Shown here: piece after piece, positions 7,167 to 15,057 of the stretch | How positions within the stretch are numbered: the stretch's first letter is position 1 | Layout of the letters: every line of letters starts with the position of its first letter | Assembly: GCA_008017145.1 (NCBI GenBank) | Contig: SSGY01000197.1 | Coordinates: forward strand, 1-16,434 | Length of the DNA: 16,434 nucleotides | Reading direction: 5' to 3' | Origin: Neisseriales bacterium | GTDB lineage: Bacteria > Pseudomonadota > Gammaproteobacteria > Burkholderiales > UBA11063 | Notes under the pieces: generated by a model | Database searches by the model: none | The model's input: the letters and a program-made list of their open reading frames with translations, nothing else | What the model was told of the DNA's origin: nothing | Translations under genes and position numbers: made by a program

Positions 7167-7592
7167 TTAAAGTTTTGTAAATCCTCGGTGCTCCATGAAC
7201 TTAATCAGTGTTGGGATCTTGTCTTCTGTTAAACCAGTAAAATAGTTAGTCCTAAACAAAAAATCACAATTTGGTTCGAATAAAGTACTTCTACAGTCAT
7301 CATCAATAGCAATATAACATTCAATGCAATGATTTCTGACATAAGAGAGTATCTCACCTTGACGATTTTGACCTTTAGAGCTAGTTGTACAACCAATTAT
7401 TCGATTAACAGATTGTCCAAAAATACTGGCAAGAGCTTCTTTAGATAATCCATCTTTCCAGCTGCTGGAAATAACTACCGTTGCTTTAGGGAAATGCTTT
7501 AACACTGTTAAGAAATTATTAATTAATTCAAAGTTCCCATTCATTTTGGGGTGTAAAACCCCATCAAAATCTAAAAATATTACCTGCAGCAT
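7167..7592 (-). CDS. HAD-fold hydrolase-like protein (HAD_SAK-type)
   Basis: The 141-aa product has the HAD signature. Motif I is FLDFDGVLHP with the nucleophile D8 and the acid D10. Motif II is VVISSSWK (Ser near 42-44). A basic residue lies near R77 in NRQGEI, and the acidic motif IV is AIDDD (96-99). The S-S-S-W pattern and lack of a large cap fit the compact HAD domains found in 'Swiss Army Knife' RNA-repair proteins and as stand-alone proteins in phages and mobile elements. These are predicted phosphatases or nucleic-acid end-processing enzymes. There is no signal peptide, so it is cytoplasmic. A purine-rich ribosome site (GAAGAAAG) precedes the ATG and the gene starts 14 bases after trhF. 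It is not a known F-type transfer component. Confidence 0.8.
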   Translation of the reverse strand: MLQVIFLDFDGVLHPKMNGNFELINNFLTVLKHFPKATVVISSSWKDGLSKEALASIFGQSVNRIIGCTTSSKGQNRQGEILSYVRNHCIECYIAIDDDCRSTLFEPNCDFLFRTNYFTGLTEDKIPTLIKFMEHRGFTKL

Positions 7593-7606
7593 AGTCTAAT
7601 CTTTCT

Positions 7607-8170
7607 TCAATCAAAAATTGGATAAGCTTTACCATAAATTTGACTCTCGCAAATAAAGCCAAATTCTTTGTATCGCGAATCAAATGTTGGTTGTTGTGTA
7701 CCATGTGTAAAATAGCAGTTATTTGGAATAACTATATTTGATTCAGCCAATGGAGTAAATACATTGCGTCTCAAACGGTTATATACAAAAAAACTCTGTC
7801 CATTAATGTCATAAATCCAAGTAATCCAAAGATGGTTCTTTAAATTCATTTGAACTGTCATTTTATGCGCTGCTATTATATCTTCAGGCATTCCTGCGAT
7901 CTGTTTTACAACGAACTCATAATCATCAGGATTAACCATTCGCTGGTCATGAAATTTCGCCACTACATAATCACCTGTATGCAAGGTTTTATCGCCGACA
8001 TGAACGAACCAGTAGGTCTGAGGTAATGACGTACTAGCATTAATCTGAATTTGATAAAACCTTGTTACAGTGTAAACTCCGATAATCAGAATCCAAGAAA
8101 TAATGATTCTGACTATCACGTTCTTATTTTGTAATGCTTGTTGTAGGTTTGCTAGATTGAATTTTTTCAT
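7607..8170 (-). CDS. trhF: TrhF-like conjugal S26 signal peptidase
   Basis: The 187-aa product is a membrane-anchored serine peptidase of the S26/TraF(RP4)-TrhF type. A single membrane segment spans about residues 19-37. The Ser motif follows in NASTSLPQTYW (nucleophile S48), the general-base Lys in VVKQIAGMPED (K89), and the C-terminal box in HGTQQPTFDSRYKEFGFI (DSR at 164-166). All catalytic elements are present. Relatives in RP4 (TraF) and H plasmids mature the pilin, in RP4 with head-to-tail cyclisation, and F itself lacks this enzyme. It should act on TraA at the periplasmic face. The start overlaps the end of the 43-aa ORF upstream by 47 bases, and the alternative downstream ATGs would remove the anchor. 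The name follows H plasmids, to avoid confusion with the thioredoxin-like TraF in the same operon. Confidence 0.9.
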   Translation of the reverse strand: MKKFNLANLQQALQNKNVIVRIIISWILIIGVYTVTRFYQIQINASTSLPQTYWFVHVGDKTLHTGDYVVAKFHDQRMVNPDDYEFVVKQIAGMPEDIIAAHKMTVQMNLKNHLWITWIYDINGQSFFVYNRLRRNVFTPLAESNIVIPNNCYFTHGTQQPTFDSRYKEFGFICESQIYGKAYPIFD

Positions 8171-8255
8171 ATTTGATTACAGCTAATTGGGTGGCTGCAA
8201 TTAATATTGCTACACCTAGAAACACCATTAATTTTTTACTCACAGACTTATTCAT
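8124..8255 (-). CDS. 43-aa small membrane protein
   Basis: The ATG at 8255 overlaps the stop of the 48-aa ORF upstream as ATGA, and the frame runs to TAA at 8124-8126, inside trhF. The product (MNKSVSKKLMVFLGVAILIA...) is a basic N terminus followed by one hydrophobic segment (residues 9-27) and a polar tail. The ribosome site is poor (GAGTGG), so translation would depend on coupling. Without it a gap would separate trbI and trhF. The function is unknown; F-type operons carry several such tiny inner-membrane proteins (for example TrbA, TrbE, TraQ), but I cannot match any. Confidence 0.55.
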   Translation of the reverse strand: MNKSVSKKLMVFLGVAILIAATQLAVIKYEKIQSSKPTTSITK

Positions 8256-8398
8256 TCCGAACCACTCGCGGTTATATGGTCATTGGTTGGTACATCTACA
8301 TGATCAGATGTGACATAAGTTACTTCAAGTAAAACTAGTAGTACTGCTGCTAGAATAACCATTATTGCTACTTTTTTATTTTTTACAAATCGTTTCAT
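8252..8398 (-). CDS. 48-aa small membrane protein
   Basis: The ATG at 8398 overlaps the trbI stop as ATGA, with an AGGAAAA ribosome site 6 bases before it. The 48-aa product begins MKRFVKNKKVAIMVILAAVLL, a basic N terminus and one hydrophobic segment (residues 10-25). A short acidic, probably periplasmic tail (TSDHVDVPTND) follows. Good translation signals, the overlap junctions at both ends and the N-in topology support a real gene. Function unknown. Confidence 0.65.
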   Translation of the reverse strand: MKRFVKNKKVAIMVILAAVLLVLLEVTYVTSDHVDVPTNDHITASGSE

Positions 8399-8763
8399 TT
8401 GATTTTCCTATCTAATTGGTTAATGACTTCTTGAGTTATATCTGGCACGTTCGGGTCAACTAGCGCCTGTGCTTGAACTACAACTACGTGGTGCTGTTTA
8501 GCATACTCGGTTATAGTTGGCTCAAGGTTAGTTTTGATTGTGTCAGATATCTTTTTAACTAATGGATTATTTGCATCCATTGACTTGCTGGTAAATGTAT
8601 CAACAGCCATCATTTGCGTATAATGAGTAGTTATTGCTACTAAATCAACTTTAACTATTTGTGGTGGCATTTTGCTTTTGATAACTAGCATTCCAACTAA
8701 AACAATAATCGTAGTTACAATGCTATTGATGATGTAACTAAAGTATTTATCAATGAACTTCAT
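8395..8763 (-). CDS. trbI: TrbI, F-type conjugal transfer protein
   Basis: F TrbI is an inner-membrane protein that affects pilus outgrowth and retraction. The 122-aa product (F TrbI about 128 aa) has an N-terminal membrane segment at about 13-30 (SIVTTIIVLVGMLVIKS). The periplasmic part contains KVDLVAITTHYTQMM and QAQALVDPNVPDITQEV, which fits the family's closing region (hydrophobic/Val-x-x-Pro-Asp-Ile-T). It follows traC directly, as in F. Its start overlaps the traC 3' end by 14 bases, with GGAGAG as ribosome site. In F, traW would come next; it does not here. Confidence 0.85.
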   Translation of the reverse strand: MKFIDKYFSYIINSIVTTIIVLVGMLVIKSKMPPQIVKVDLVAITTHYTQMMAVDTFTSKSMDANNPLVKKISDTIKTNLEPTITEYAKQHHVVVVQAQALVDPNVPDITQEVINQLDRKIK

Positions 8764-11497
8764 GAATGCTCTCCATTCCTAATTGTCTTTTTATTTCATC
8801 AAAACCTATCGAATCCGCATAGTTTAGTAATTCTGAAGAAACCATATTTCGAGGTCTATTCATTTTCGACATGTAACATTTACGTAGCTCAAATAATTGG
8901 ATCAAGGAATTAGTCGTGTCCAAACCACAATATTCTTTAAATTTATTGCGTAAGGTAATATCCTCCGGAGCGGACGAATAGACAATTGAGGTAAAATCAT
9001 CAACAATAAAGCGGCATAGAGTTTGAGTTTTGTTCATGTCAATTATCATTTCAGAGTAACTACCTAGTATTGTTTTAATTTTGCCGATAGTATTTTTTAC
9101 ATATGGTGAAACCTCTATCTTTGTAGGTGTTTCTTGTTGCAGCATGATTTTGATACCAGAGTTGTTGTAGCAAGCTAGAGTCGTAGGGTTCATTGCATAA
9201 TCATCGATACTTTGCGTGATAGTAACAAATGCACCTTTATATTTACGAGCTCGGCGATATCCGGTTACAATAAACTTACCTGTATTACCACCATCCATGA
9301 GTGCCCAAGCTTCATCAATAATGCATAATTTACGTTGCGATCTTGAACCTAAATACATGTCTTGTGTGATCTTAAGCATTAGAATCATCAATACAATAAA
9401 CTTAAGATTACCTTTATTTTCTAACTCTTCAAGTTCAAGCACGATATACTCGTTATTCATGTCAAGATTTGATTCACCCTCAAAGAAACGTCCAAAAATA
9501 CCATGTTTAGTATATGACTTAATCGAATCAGCTAATTTCTTGGCAAATGGATCATTTTGCTCGAGTGAGGTATCAAGTAGTTCATCATAAACAGTGGTGT
9601 AAGTTGACTTAGTTTGATATTTTTGTAAAGAGGAAATGATTGCTTGCTCAAAATAGCTATCAGCAAGTTGTGTATCTGGATGATCTTCACCAATACCTGC
9701 AGATACCAAAAATATTGATTTCAGCATAGTAATCTGATCATCAAGATCTTTCATCCCGAGCAGACGTTCTCGAGACACATTTCGTAAATCTAGATCTTGG
9801 AGTTTATCAATTTCTTCATCAGGAGTGTTCTCATCCAGTCCAATCTTGAATTTAATAAAGCTGAATGGATTTACACAGATGTTAGCTTTATTAGTAAACT
9901 CAATATATTGTCCACCAAATATATCACATGATTCCTTATAAGATCGGCCAACATCAATAATTGATACTTTTGCACCAATTGCCCGATAACTTTTTACCAT
10001 TTCGTTGGTCCAAAATGACTTACCAGAACCAGATGACGCTGAAACAGAAACGTTAGAATTGGTATTTGACTCAAAAATATCGAAATATTGGAGTTGTCCA
10101 GAAGGGGATAGCAGTTGCAATCTTGGGCTTTGAATTCCTGTACCTCGGCTATCTGCAAATAATGGCATCATATTTACCACATTGGTTTTGGTGTACAATG
10201 ACATCATATGATTACGCTTTTGCTCTTTAGCAGACTGGAAATCATGGAAGAGTGGTAAGCTACAAAACAATGAAGGTAGCTGTAAATTAGTATTTGTAAC
10301 CATATCCCATCCAAAATTTTTGTAGAGCGACTTAACTTCTTGCAGCGCATTCTCTGAATGTCCAAGTGGGTAAAACACATGTACCATATGATTCATGAGC
10401 ATTAAACCTTCACCATTAGCAATGCTTTGCTGTAAGAGTTGGTATTCAGCATGTTTTTTATGAAAAATACGAAACATTGCCGTAAACTTTCCTGGTTTAA
10501 CTTGTTCTGCAGTCTTTAACGCTGCTGCATTCAGCTTAGTATTCTCTTTAGCTTGATCCAAAAATGTAATATTTTGGGTTACAATAAATGGGTATGAAAT
10601 TTGTGCAGATAATGAAAAAGCATCCCCAATTAAATTACGACACTGAGTAACTTTAAATTCACGAGGATATTCCCGAACCGCTATTGATTTAACTCCTATA
10701 TCATTAATCACCATACCATCTGATGCTATATAAACATTATTATCTATATCAACGATTTGTTCACGAATAGGACGATTGCGATCATATTTAATTGATTCAC
10801 TGCGTTTTGTGGAGATTTCTAAAATACTTCTCAAAAAACTAATAAACGAATCAGGTGACATAGTGCGATTTGTAATAAAACTATTGCCCAACGTTGAAGA
10901 AATTGAGTTACGTAGTGATACAGCAGCAGCTCTATTACTATCTTGGAATACGCCTTCGAAAGTGAATGATATAATCAGCCTAAAATTACGTACAGGCAGT
11001 TTATAACCTGGTATTAAACTGCTATATAATCCTTGTTCATAGAATTTGCAGCGTTCTTCAGCAATCTTCTTTAATAACGGATGTTTGTGACTAGAAACAT
11101 AGTTACTAAATTGATCATGAAGATCAGGTGATGCAAATAATAAAACTTGCATACAGCTACCATCAGGAATTCCGATTGAAAATAAACCACTCAACTGATC
11201 ATCTAGGTCATTAGAGCAGCCTATGATAGTTCCACAGTCAAAGACAAATCCATAGGCACGCGAAGTTTGATAGACCTCAGTTTCAGAGTCATACCATTCA
11301 TAAGGTAGTAAATCTGCCATCCGATTTTCTTCTAAGATTTTTTTAAATTCAAATTGGCGTGGATTTAGTTCTTTCTTGCTATTTATATCTTGAACATAAC
11401 TATCTGGCACATCTTCTTTCTTAAGCTTACCAAACAACGTTGAACGTAATTCAGTCAAGTTATTTACATGATATTTATTTAAAATCTTATCTAACAT
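8750..11497 (-). CDS. traC: TraC, VirB4-family ATPase of the F-type system
   Basis: TraC is the inner-membrane-associated ATPase that powers pilus assembly. The 915-aa product (F TraC about 875) has the TraC-type N-terminal domain (LLPYEWYD near 63-70 and FDCGTIIGC near 86-94). The P-loop is SASSGSGKSFW (487-494) with Ala in place of the first Gly, Walker B is LCIIDEAW (724-731), and the Gln that follows strand 4 is Q762 (FVTITQS). The region between holds NPFSFI and other VirB4 landmarks. A TAGGAG ribosome site made from the traV stop precedes the ATG. All key ATPase residues are in place and the frame is intact. The order traV-traC-trbI agrees with F except that traR is missing. Confidence 0.96.
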   Translation of the reverse strand: MLDKILNKYHVNNLTELRSTLFGKLKKEDVPDSYVQDINSKKELNPRQFEFKKILEENRMADLLPYEWYDSETEVYQTSRAYGFVFDCGTIIGCSNDLDDQLSGLFSIGIPDGSCMQVLLFASPDLHDQFSNYVSSHKHPLLKKIAEERCKFYEQGLYSSLIPGYKLPVRNFRLIISFTFEGVFQDSNRAAAVSLRNSISSTLGNSFITNRTMSPDSFISFLRSILEISTKRSESIKYDRNRPIREQIVDIDNNVYIASDGMVINDIGVKSIAVREYPREFKVTQCRNLIGDAFSLSAQISYPFIVTQNITFLDQAKENTKLNAAALKTAEQVKPGKFTAMFRIFHKKHAEYQLLQQSIANGEGLMLMNHMVHVFYPLGHSENALQEVKSLYKNFGWDMVTNTNLQLPSLFCSLPLFHDFQSAKEQKRNHMMSLYTKTNVVNMMPLFADSRGTGIQSPRLQLLSPSGQLQYFDIFESNTNSNVSVSASSGSGKSFWTNEMVKSYRAIGAKVSIIDVGRSYKESCDIFGGQYIEFTNKANICVNPFSFIKFKIGLDENTPDEEIDKLQDLDLRNVSRERLLGMKDLDDQITMLKSIFLVSAGIGEDHPDTQLADSYFEQAIISSLQKYQTKSTYTTVYDELLDTSLEQNDPFAKKLADSIKSYTKHGIFGRFFEGESNLDMNNEYIVLELEELENKGNLKFIVLMILMLKITQDMYLGSRSQRKLCIIDEAWALMDGGNTGKFIVTGYRRARKYKGAFVTITQSIDDYAMNPTTLACYNNSGIKIMLQQETPTKIEVSPYVKNTIGKIKTILGSYSEMIIDMNKTQTLCRFIVDDFTSIVYSSAPEDITLRNKFKEYCGLDTTNSLIQLFELRKCYMSKMNRPRNMVSSELLNYADSIGFDEIKRQLGMESIHEVH

Positions 11498-11506
11498 CTT
11501 AGGCTC

Positions 11507-12169
11507 CTAGTATGGTATCGGCTGAATTGTTCTGTCAATACCAGAACCAATAGTATTCGTGATCATTGGTACTTGACCATTTTGTAAACCATTGATGGCT
11601 GGAAATTGTCCTGGTAAGGTAGTTTTAGGTTGTGATTCAGTTTGTGGTGGTTGATCTAGATTGCCGTATGCACCATAACCACCTTGACGAATATTTGAAA
11701 CTTGTCCTTGGGTAACATTCTGAAGACCATCTTCATCAAGCAGTATTCTGTTGTTATTGTAGTTCCACGAACCACGGCTGACAATGATGTATTCATAACT
11801 TTGGTCGTGGTAAATATTGTCATTATCAGTGTATGGTGATAACCAAACGCGCATCATTTTAGGTTGTGATAAGAGTGGAGCACCATCAGCTGGAATCTGT
11901 GGATATTGCTGAAAGTGCATATATTCTTTAACTGTTTGATTAGAGCTACTGTTAGAGTCCTCTCGCTGAGTCGCTGTACTTGAACTACTTGAACCATCAG
12001 CATTTAAGTCATCTGGATTGACGTAATTTTGATAACTTTGCTGATAATTTTGCGTAACTGATTTACATTGCCCAGTACCTGGTTCACCGCAAGGGTATGG
12101 TGTTGCACAGCTACTTAAAGTTAAAGCTAAAATCCCAATCACTGGTAGAATAAATTGTTTTTTTTGCAT
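11507..12169 (-). CDS. traV: TraV, outer-membrane lipoprotein of the core complex
   Basis: TraV is the VirB7-like lipoprotein that anchors the TraB-TraK-TraV core in the outer membrane. The 220-aa product has a lipoprotein signal with lipobox LSSC (C21), followed by CGEPGTGQC (C27 and C35), corresponding to the pair of conserved cysteines close to the N terminus in TraV. The middle is Ser/Asn-rich and the C-terminal part carries MRVWLSPYTD and YEYIIVSRG. F TraV is shorter (about 171 aa). An AGGAA ribosome site overlaps the traB stop. Position between traB and traC matches F, where traP and traV lie. Confidence 0.92.
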   Translation of the reverse strand: MQKKQFILPVIGILALTLSSCATPYPCGEPGTGQCKSVTQNYQQSYQNYVNPDDLNADGSSSSSTATQREDSNSSSNQTVKEYMHFQQYPQIPADGAPLLSQPKMMRVWLSPYTDNDNIYHDQSYEYIIVSRGSWNYNNNRILLDEDGLQNVTQGQVSNIRQGGYGAYGNLDQPPQTESQPKTTLPGQFPAINGLQNGQVPMITNTIGSGIDRTIQPIPY

Positions 12170-12178
12170 AATTAGTTC

Positions 12179-13399
12179 CTATTGAATTGGCAACGGTGAA
12201 TTATTTGACACGTCTTGGCTATTTATTGGTAACTTCAGTTCTACGCCGTTAGTAAATACAACAGTTACATGACGACCTGCAGATACTTCGATTGATGGTG
12301 AAATTTGAGTAAGCATGTTCATATAGTATTGTGATAATGTTTGACCAGCTTGCGAAATTCCAGCTCCAGCTCCAGCAGTAACAGCTTGTTGTGGGGAAAT
12401 AGTTGTCGTCACACCACCAAGCGGAGTAATTGTTTGCGTTTGACCCATTGCTTGTCCAATAGTACCGATCCCTTGTATAAATCCAGCTAGTGTAGCTTTA
12501 GCAGCAACCCCTCCAGAATGTGTTACAACCATCCCACGCATGCCTGGTTTTGAATCTTCACCAGCAATATAACCATCAACTTGAATATCAATTGCTTGTC
12601 CATTTTTTAAGACGCATGACATTTTGGTTGTTCGCATTTTAATGCGCTCAGTAGATAAATCACCATAGCCAGAACCAGCTACCATACATGACCGCAAGTT
12701 GGCTCTAAACTCATTCGGCAAACGTGCCAGATCTGTCAAACGTACTAAAAATGGAGTAGGGGTTGTATCAGCATTACCACCTGTATTAGCTGAAAGAGCT
12801 ACGATTAGCGTACCCTTAACAAAAGTATTACTCGGAATATATGTAGAAATCGACTTGATCTCGTCCGGCTTATCCGAGCTACTATTGTTTGCTGTCTGTC
12901 CGATTCTTTGTGTTGCTGACTCAAATGTTGAATCATCACCACTATCGTTATTAATATCATCCTCAAACACCGCTTTGACAGGCTTTTGAGAAACATAGTT
13001 ACCAGTTGCTCCACTAGCTGCAATTTTGGTTGTATTGAGTTTGCCAAGTTTATCGTTTAGAGCATTTGTATTCGACTCTTGTTCTAATGCTGCTTTACGA
13101 TAAGTTTGATTTTGCGACTCAAGGTCGTTGATTTTTTGAAGCAACTGTTGATTAATTTGAGCTTGCTGTAATTGTTGCTGCTCGTTCTGTTGGAGTAATA
13201 CATCTGCAGTACTGGGGTTTAATTTCTTAACCGCAGTATAAACTTGTGAAGATTGAATTTTCTCAGGTGGTGGAGTATCTTTGGTGTCAGTAGAGTAAAC
13301 CATTACTAGTATCAATACAAAAACTAACCCGCCACCTAGAATAAATTGCTTTTTAAATTTTTTAAGCTTTGCTTTAGCATTAAATTTATCAACACTCAT
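12179..13399 (-). CDS. traB: TraB, VirB10-like envelope-spanning core protein
   Basis: TraB connects the inner membrane to the outer-membrane core. The 406-aa product has a basic N terminus and one membrane segment (about 19-36). A coiled coil rich in Gln (about 60-110, with QLLQKINDLESQ) follows, then a linker, and the VirB10-like beta-barrel domain from about 190 to the end (VKGTLIVALSANTGG..., TPFLVRLTDLARLPN, then GYIAGEDSKPGMRG). These segments are typical of TraB. Its two cysteines lie within the C-terminal domain. F TraB is about 475 aa. Start and the traK stop overlap by one base as TAATG, with AGAGG as ribosome site. Confidence 0.95.
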   Translation of the reverse strand: MSVDKFNAKAKLKKFKKQFILGGGLVFVLILVMVYSTDTKDTPPPEKIQSSQVYTAVKKLNPSTADVLLQQNEQQQLQQAQINQQLLQKINDLESQNQTYRKAALEQESNTNALNDKLGKLNTTKIAASGATGNYVSQKPVKAVFEDDINNDSGDDSTFESATQRIGQTANNSSSDKPDEIKSISTYIPSNTFVKGTLIVALSANTGGNADTTPTPFLVRLTDLARLPNEFRANLRSCMVAGSGYGDLSTERIKMRTTKMSCVLKNGQAIDIQVDGYIAGEDSKPGMRGMVVTHSGGVAAKATLAGFIQGIGTIGQAMGQTQTITPLGGVTTTISPQQAVTAGAGAGISQAGQTLSQYYMNMLTQISPSIEVSAGRHVTVVFTNGVELKLPINSQDVSNNSPLPIQ

Positions 13400-14109
13400 T
13401 ATGAACCTCTCTTAGCTTCTTGAATGATGAATATACGGCTAAAGCCATTTACTGCTAATTCAGAGTTATCAATCGCAACTGCTAGTGTGTGTGGACTATA
13501 AAATTGAGCCTCTGACAGTAGTATCTTTGCTTTTGAGGTATTTTTTACTAGGATTACATAGCCAGTTAAAGAATCATTGGTATAGCTCTTTAACATCACT
13601 GAATCCAAACCTTTATAGGTCGCAATTGGTTTAACTATCCCCGTGGCGCTGTATTGACCATCATCATCTTTATCAAGATACATGATTTCCATTAGATAAT
13701 TGATATTACGAATATACGAATTACTTGTAAATTGTAAATTACTAGTAACTTTTGTTTTTGCGCCTGCGGTAATCTTAGGCTTAATTAAAATTGAATCGCC
13801 GTGAGCATGTTTTGATGGTGTTAACTTTAAGTTATAAGTATTACCTGTATCACTCACTATAAACAAACTAAATGTCGCTGAGCTATTTGGTACCAAATAG
13901 ATTTGCCCAAGCGGCTTAGTTATTTTTTTAGACACATCTGCAGAAGAGTAGTCTTTGATGATTTTTTGCCCTTCAATTTCAATACGTGTTAAATCTTTCT
14001 CCGAGATATTTGCTGAAATAGTATCGCCATTATTTGCCTCAAAGATTGAAATAGCTTGAGCTGATGAGATAGCGACTGTAGATAATAAAGTTAGTAATAG
14101 TTTACGCAT
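13399..14109 (-). CDS. traK: TraK, secretin-like core protein (VirB9 role)
   Basis: TraK is periplasmic and lines the outer-membrane channel with TraV and TraB. The 236-aa product (F TraK 242) has a signal peptide (cleavage after SSAQA, about residue 19). The mature N terminus contains the conserved NGDTISANISEKDLTRI, and GQIYLVPN follows later (about 68-75). The C-terminal half holds the TraK-family segment (VKNTSKAKILLSEAQFYSP). The gene overlaps traE by 8 bases and traB by one, indicating coupled translation of the core genes. Confidence 0.94.
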   Translation of the reverse strand: MRKLLLTLLSTVAISSAQAISIFEANNGDTISANISEKDLTRIEIEGQKIIKDYSSADVSKKITKPLGQIYLVPNSSATFSLFIVSDTGNTYNLKLTPSKHAHGDSILIKPKITAGAKTKVTSNLQFTSNSYIRNINYLMEIMYLDKDDDGQYSATGIVKPIATYKGLDSVMLKSYTNDSLTGYVILVKNTSKAKILLSEAQFYSPHTLAVAIDNSELAVNGFSRIFIIQEAKRGS

Positions 14110-14692
14110 TTTGGTCTCGCAATTGTGGATCGTTTTGCTCTAATGTTTCAATGTTTTCTAACTGAATGTTGTAGTTAGAAACATTAAACGTCAACTTATA
14201 AATTTGGGTTGTTTCGCTAGCACTATTTTTATCAATATATTGATTTAAGGTGCCTGTGATGTAAACAATTGGCTTGCCTTTACGAATACGAATGCTTTGA
14301 ATATAGAAATTTTGACTTAAGTTATTTTTAGTCAGTTGATCCGCAATGTCGGCCAACTTATTTTTTAAAGTAGCACGGTACTTTGGCGCAACCATGTTTA
14401 GTAAAGCTTGCTGTTGCGCTGATACATTACTTGGCGTTATATCTAGTAATAGATCCAATACGTTACGTGACATGGCAATTAAATACTCATTGGATACTTG
14501 AGATTTTTCAATCCACATTTTGAACTCTGGAGCAACCTGTGGCGAAATAATAATTTTTTCACGATTCATATTGAACGCAAGTACTAACGATAGTGCGACA
14601 TTAGACACTATCATCCAATTAAGATATTTTTTTGTATTTTTGTACTTGCTTTGTAAGGCAAGTGTTTCTTGATCTGATAATCTTCTTTCCAT
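14102..14692 (-). CDS. traE: TraE, VirB8-like inner-membrane assembly protein
   Basis: TraE has the VirB8 fold and scaffolds the inner-membrane part of the machine. The 196-aa product (F TraE 188) has a cytoplasmic N terminus, one membrane segment (about 25-42, LNWMIVSNVALSLVLAF) and a periplasmic domain. The domain contains the family signature FKMWIEKSQVSNEYL and the closing TGTLNQYIDK...YKLTFNVSNYNIQLENIE. The ATG is two bases after the traL stop, whose end supplies the weak AGGC ribosome site. Order traL-traE-traK is that of F. Confidence 0.94.
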   Translation of the reverse strand: MERRLSDQETLALQSKYKNTKKYLNWMIVSNVALSLVLAFNMNREKIIISPQVAPEFKMWIEKSQVSNEYLIAMSRNVLDLLLDITPSNVSAQQQALLNMVAPKYRATLKNKLADIADQLTKNNLSQNFYIQSIRIRKGKPIVYITGTLNQYIDKNSASETTQIYKLTFNVSNYNIQLENIETLEQNDPQLRDQNA

Positions 14693-14694
14693 TT

Positions 14695-15057
14695 TTAGCC
14701 TGCTATATAACGAATGTATGAGGGGGGAAATGCTTCACTCTGAAAAATCAACGATTCTTTTGTATCAAGATCTTCAACTTTTCTGAAATACATTATTGAA
14801 GATATAACCGCATTAACATATTGCTTGGGGAAATTGAATTTTAAGTAGTGAATCATGTAACCATTTGGCTTGTCGACACTCAGTTGCTTGAGAAGATTAG
14901 CAACTATAATCAATAAAATACAGGTCAAGGAAAAGCCTAGCATTCCACCTGGCATAAAACAGAACAACCATGGAACAATCAGAAAACCAACTTCGTCACG
15001 TTTCCATAGTAGAACGTATTCCTGATTAATTTCTTTGGGAATAACTAGGCATTTCAT
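14695..15057 (-). CDS. traL: TraL, inner-membrane pilus assembly protein
   Basis: TraL is a small inner-membrane protein (VirB3 counterpart) needed for pilus tip formation. The 120-aa product has the two adjacent hydrophobic stretches of the family (about 24-56, VGFLIVPWLFCFMPGG then LGFSLTCILLIIVANLL), and a C-terminal part with YLKFNFPKQYV. F TraL is about 91 aa, so the N or C end is extended here. It starts within the traA stop as TAATG. Confidence 0.92.
   Translation of the reverse strand: MKCLVIPKEINQEYVLLWKRDEVGFLIVPWLFCFMPGGMLGFSLTCILLIIVANLLKQLSVDKPNGYMIHYLKFNFPKQYVNAVISSIMYFRKVEDLDTKESLIFQSEAFPPSYIRYIAG

Noticed and set aside
9216..9590. 124-aa plus-strand open frame opposite traC
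   Set aside because: It is antisense to the TraC ATPase domain, including its Walker B region, and ends in a Ser run that mirrors a Glu/Asp-rich stretch of TraC.
12805..13047. 80-aa minus-strand open frame within traB
   Set aside because: It is an out-of-frame shadow of the TraB coding region with no protein-like composition.
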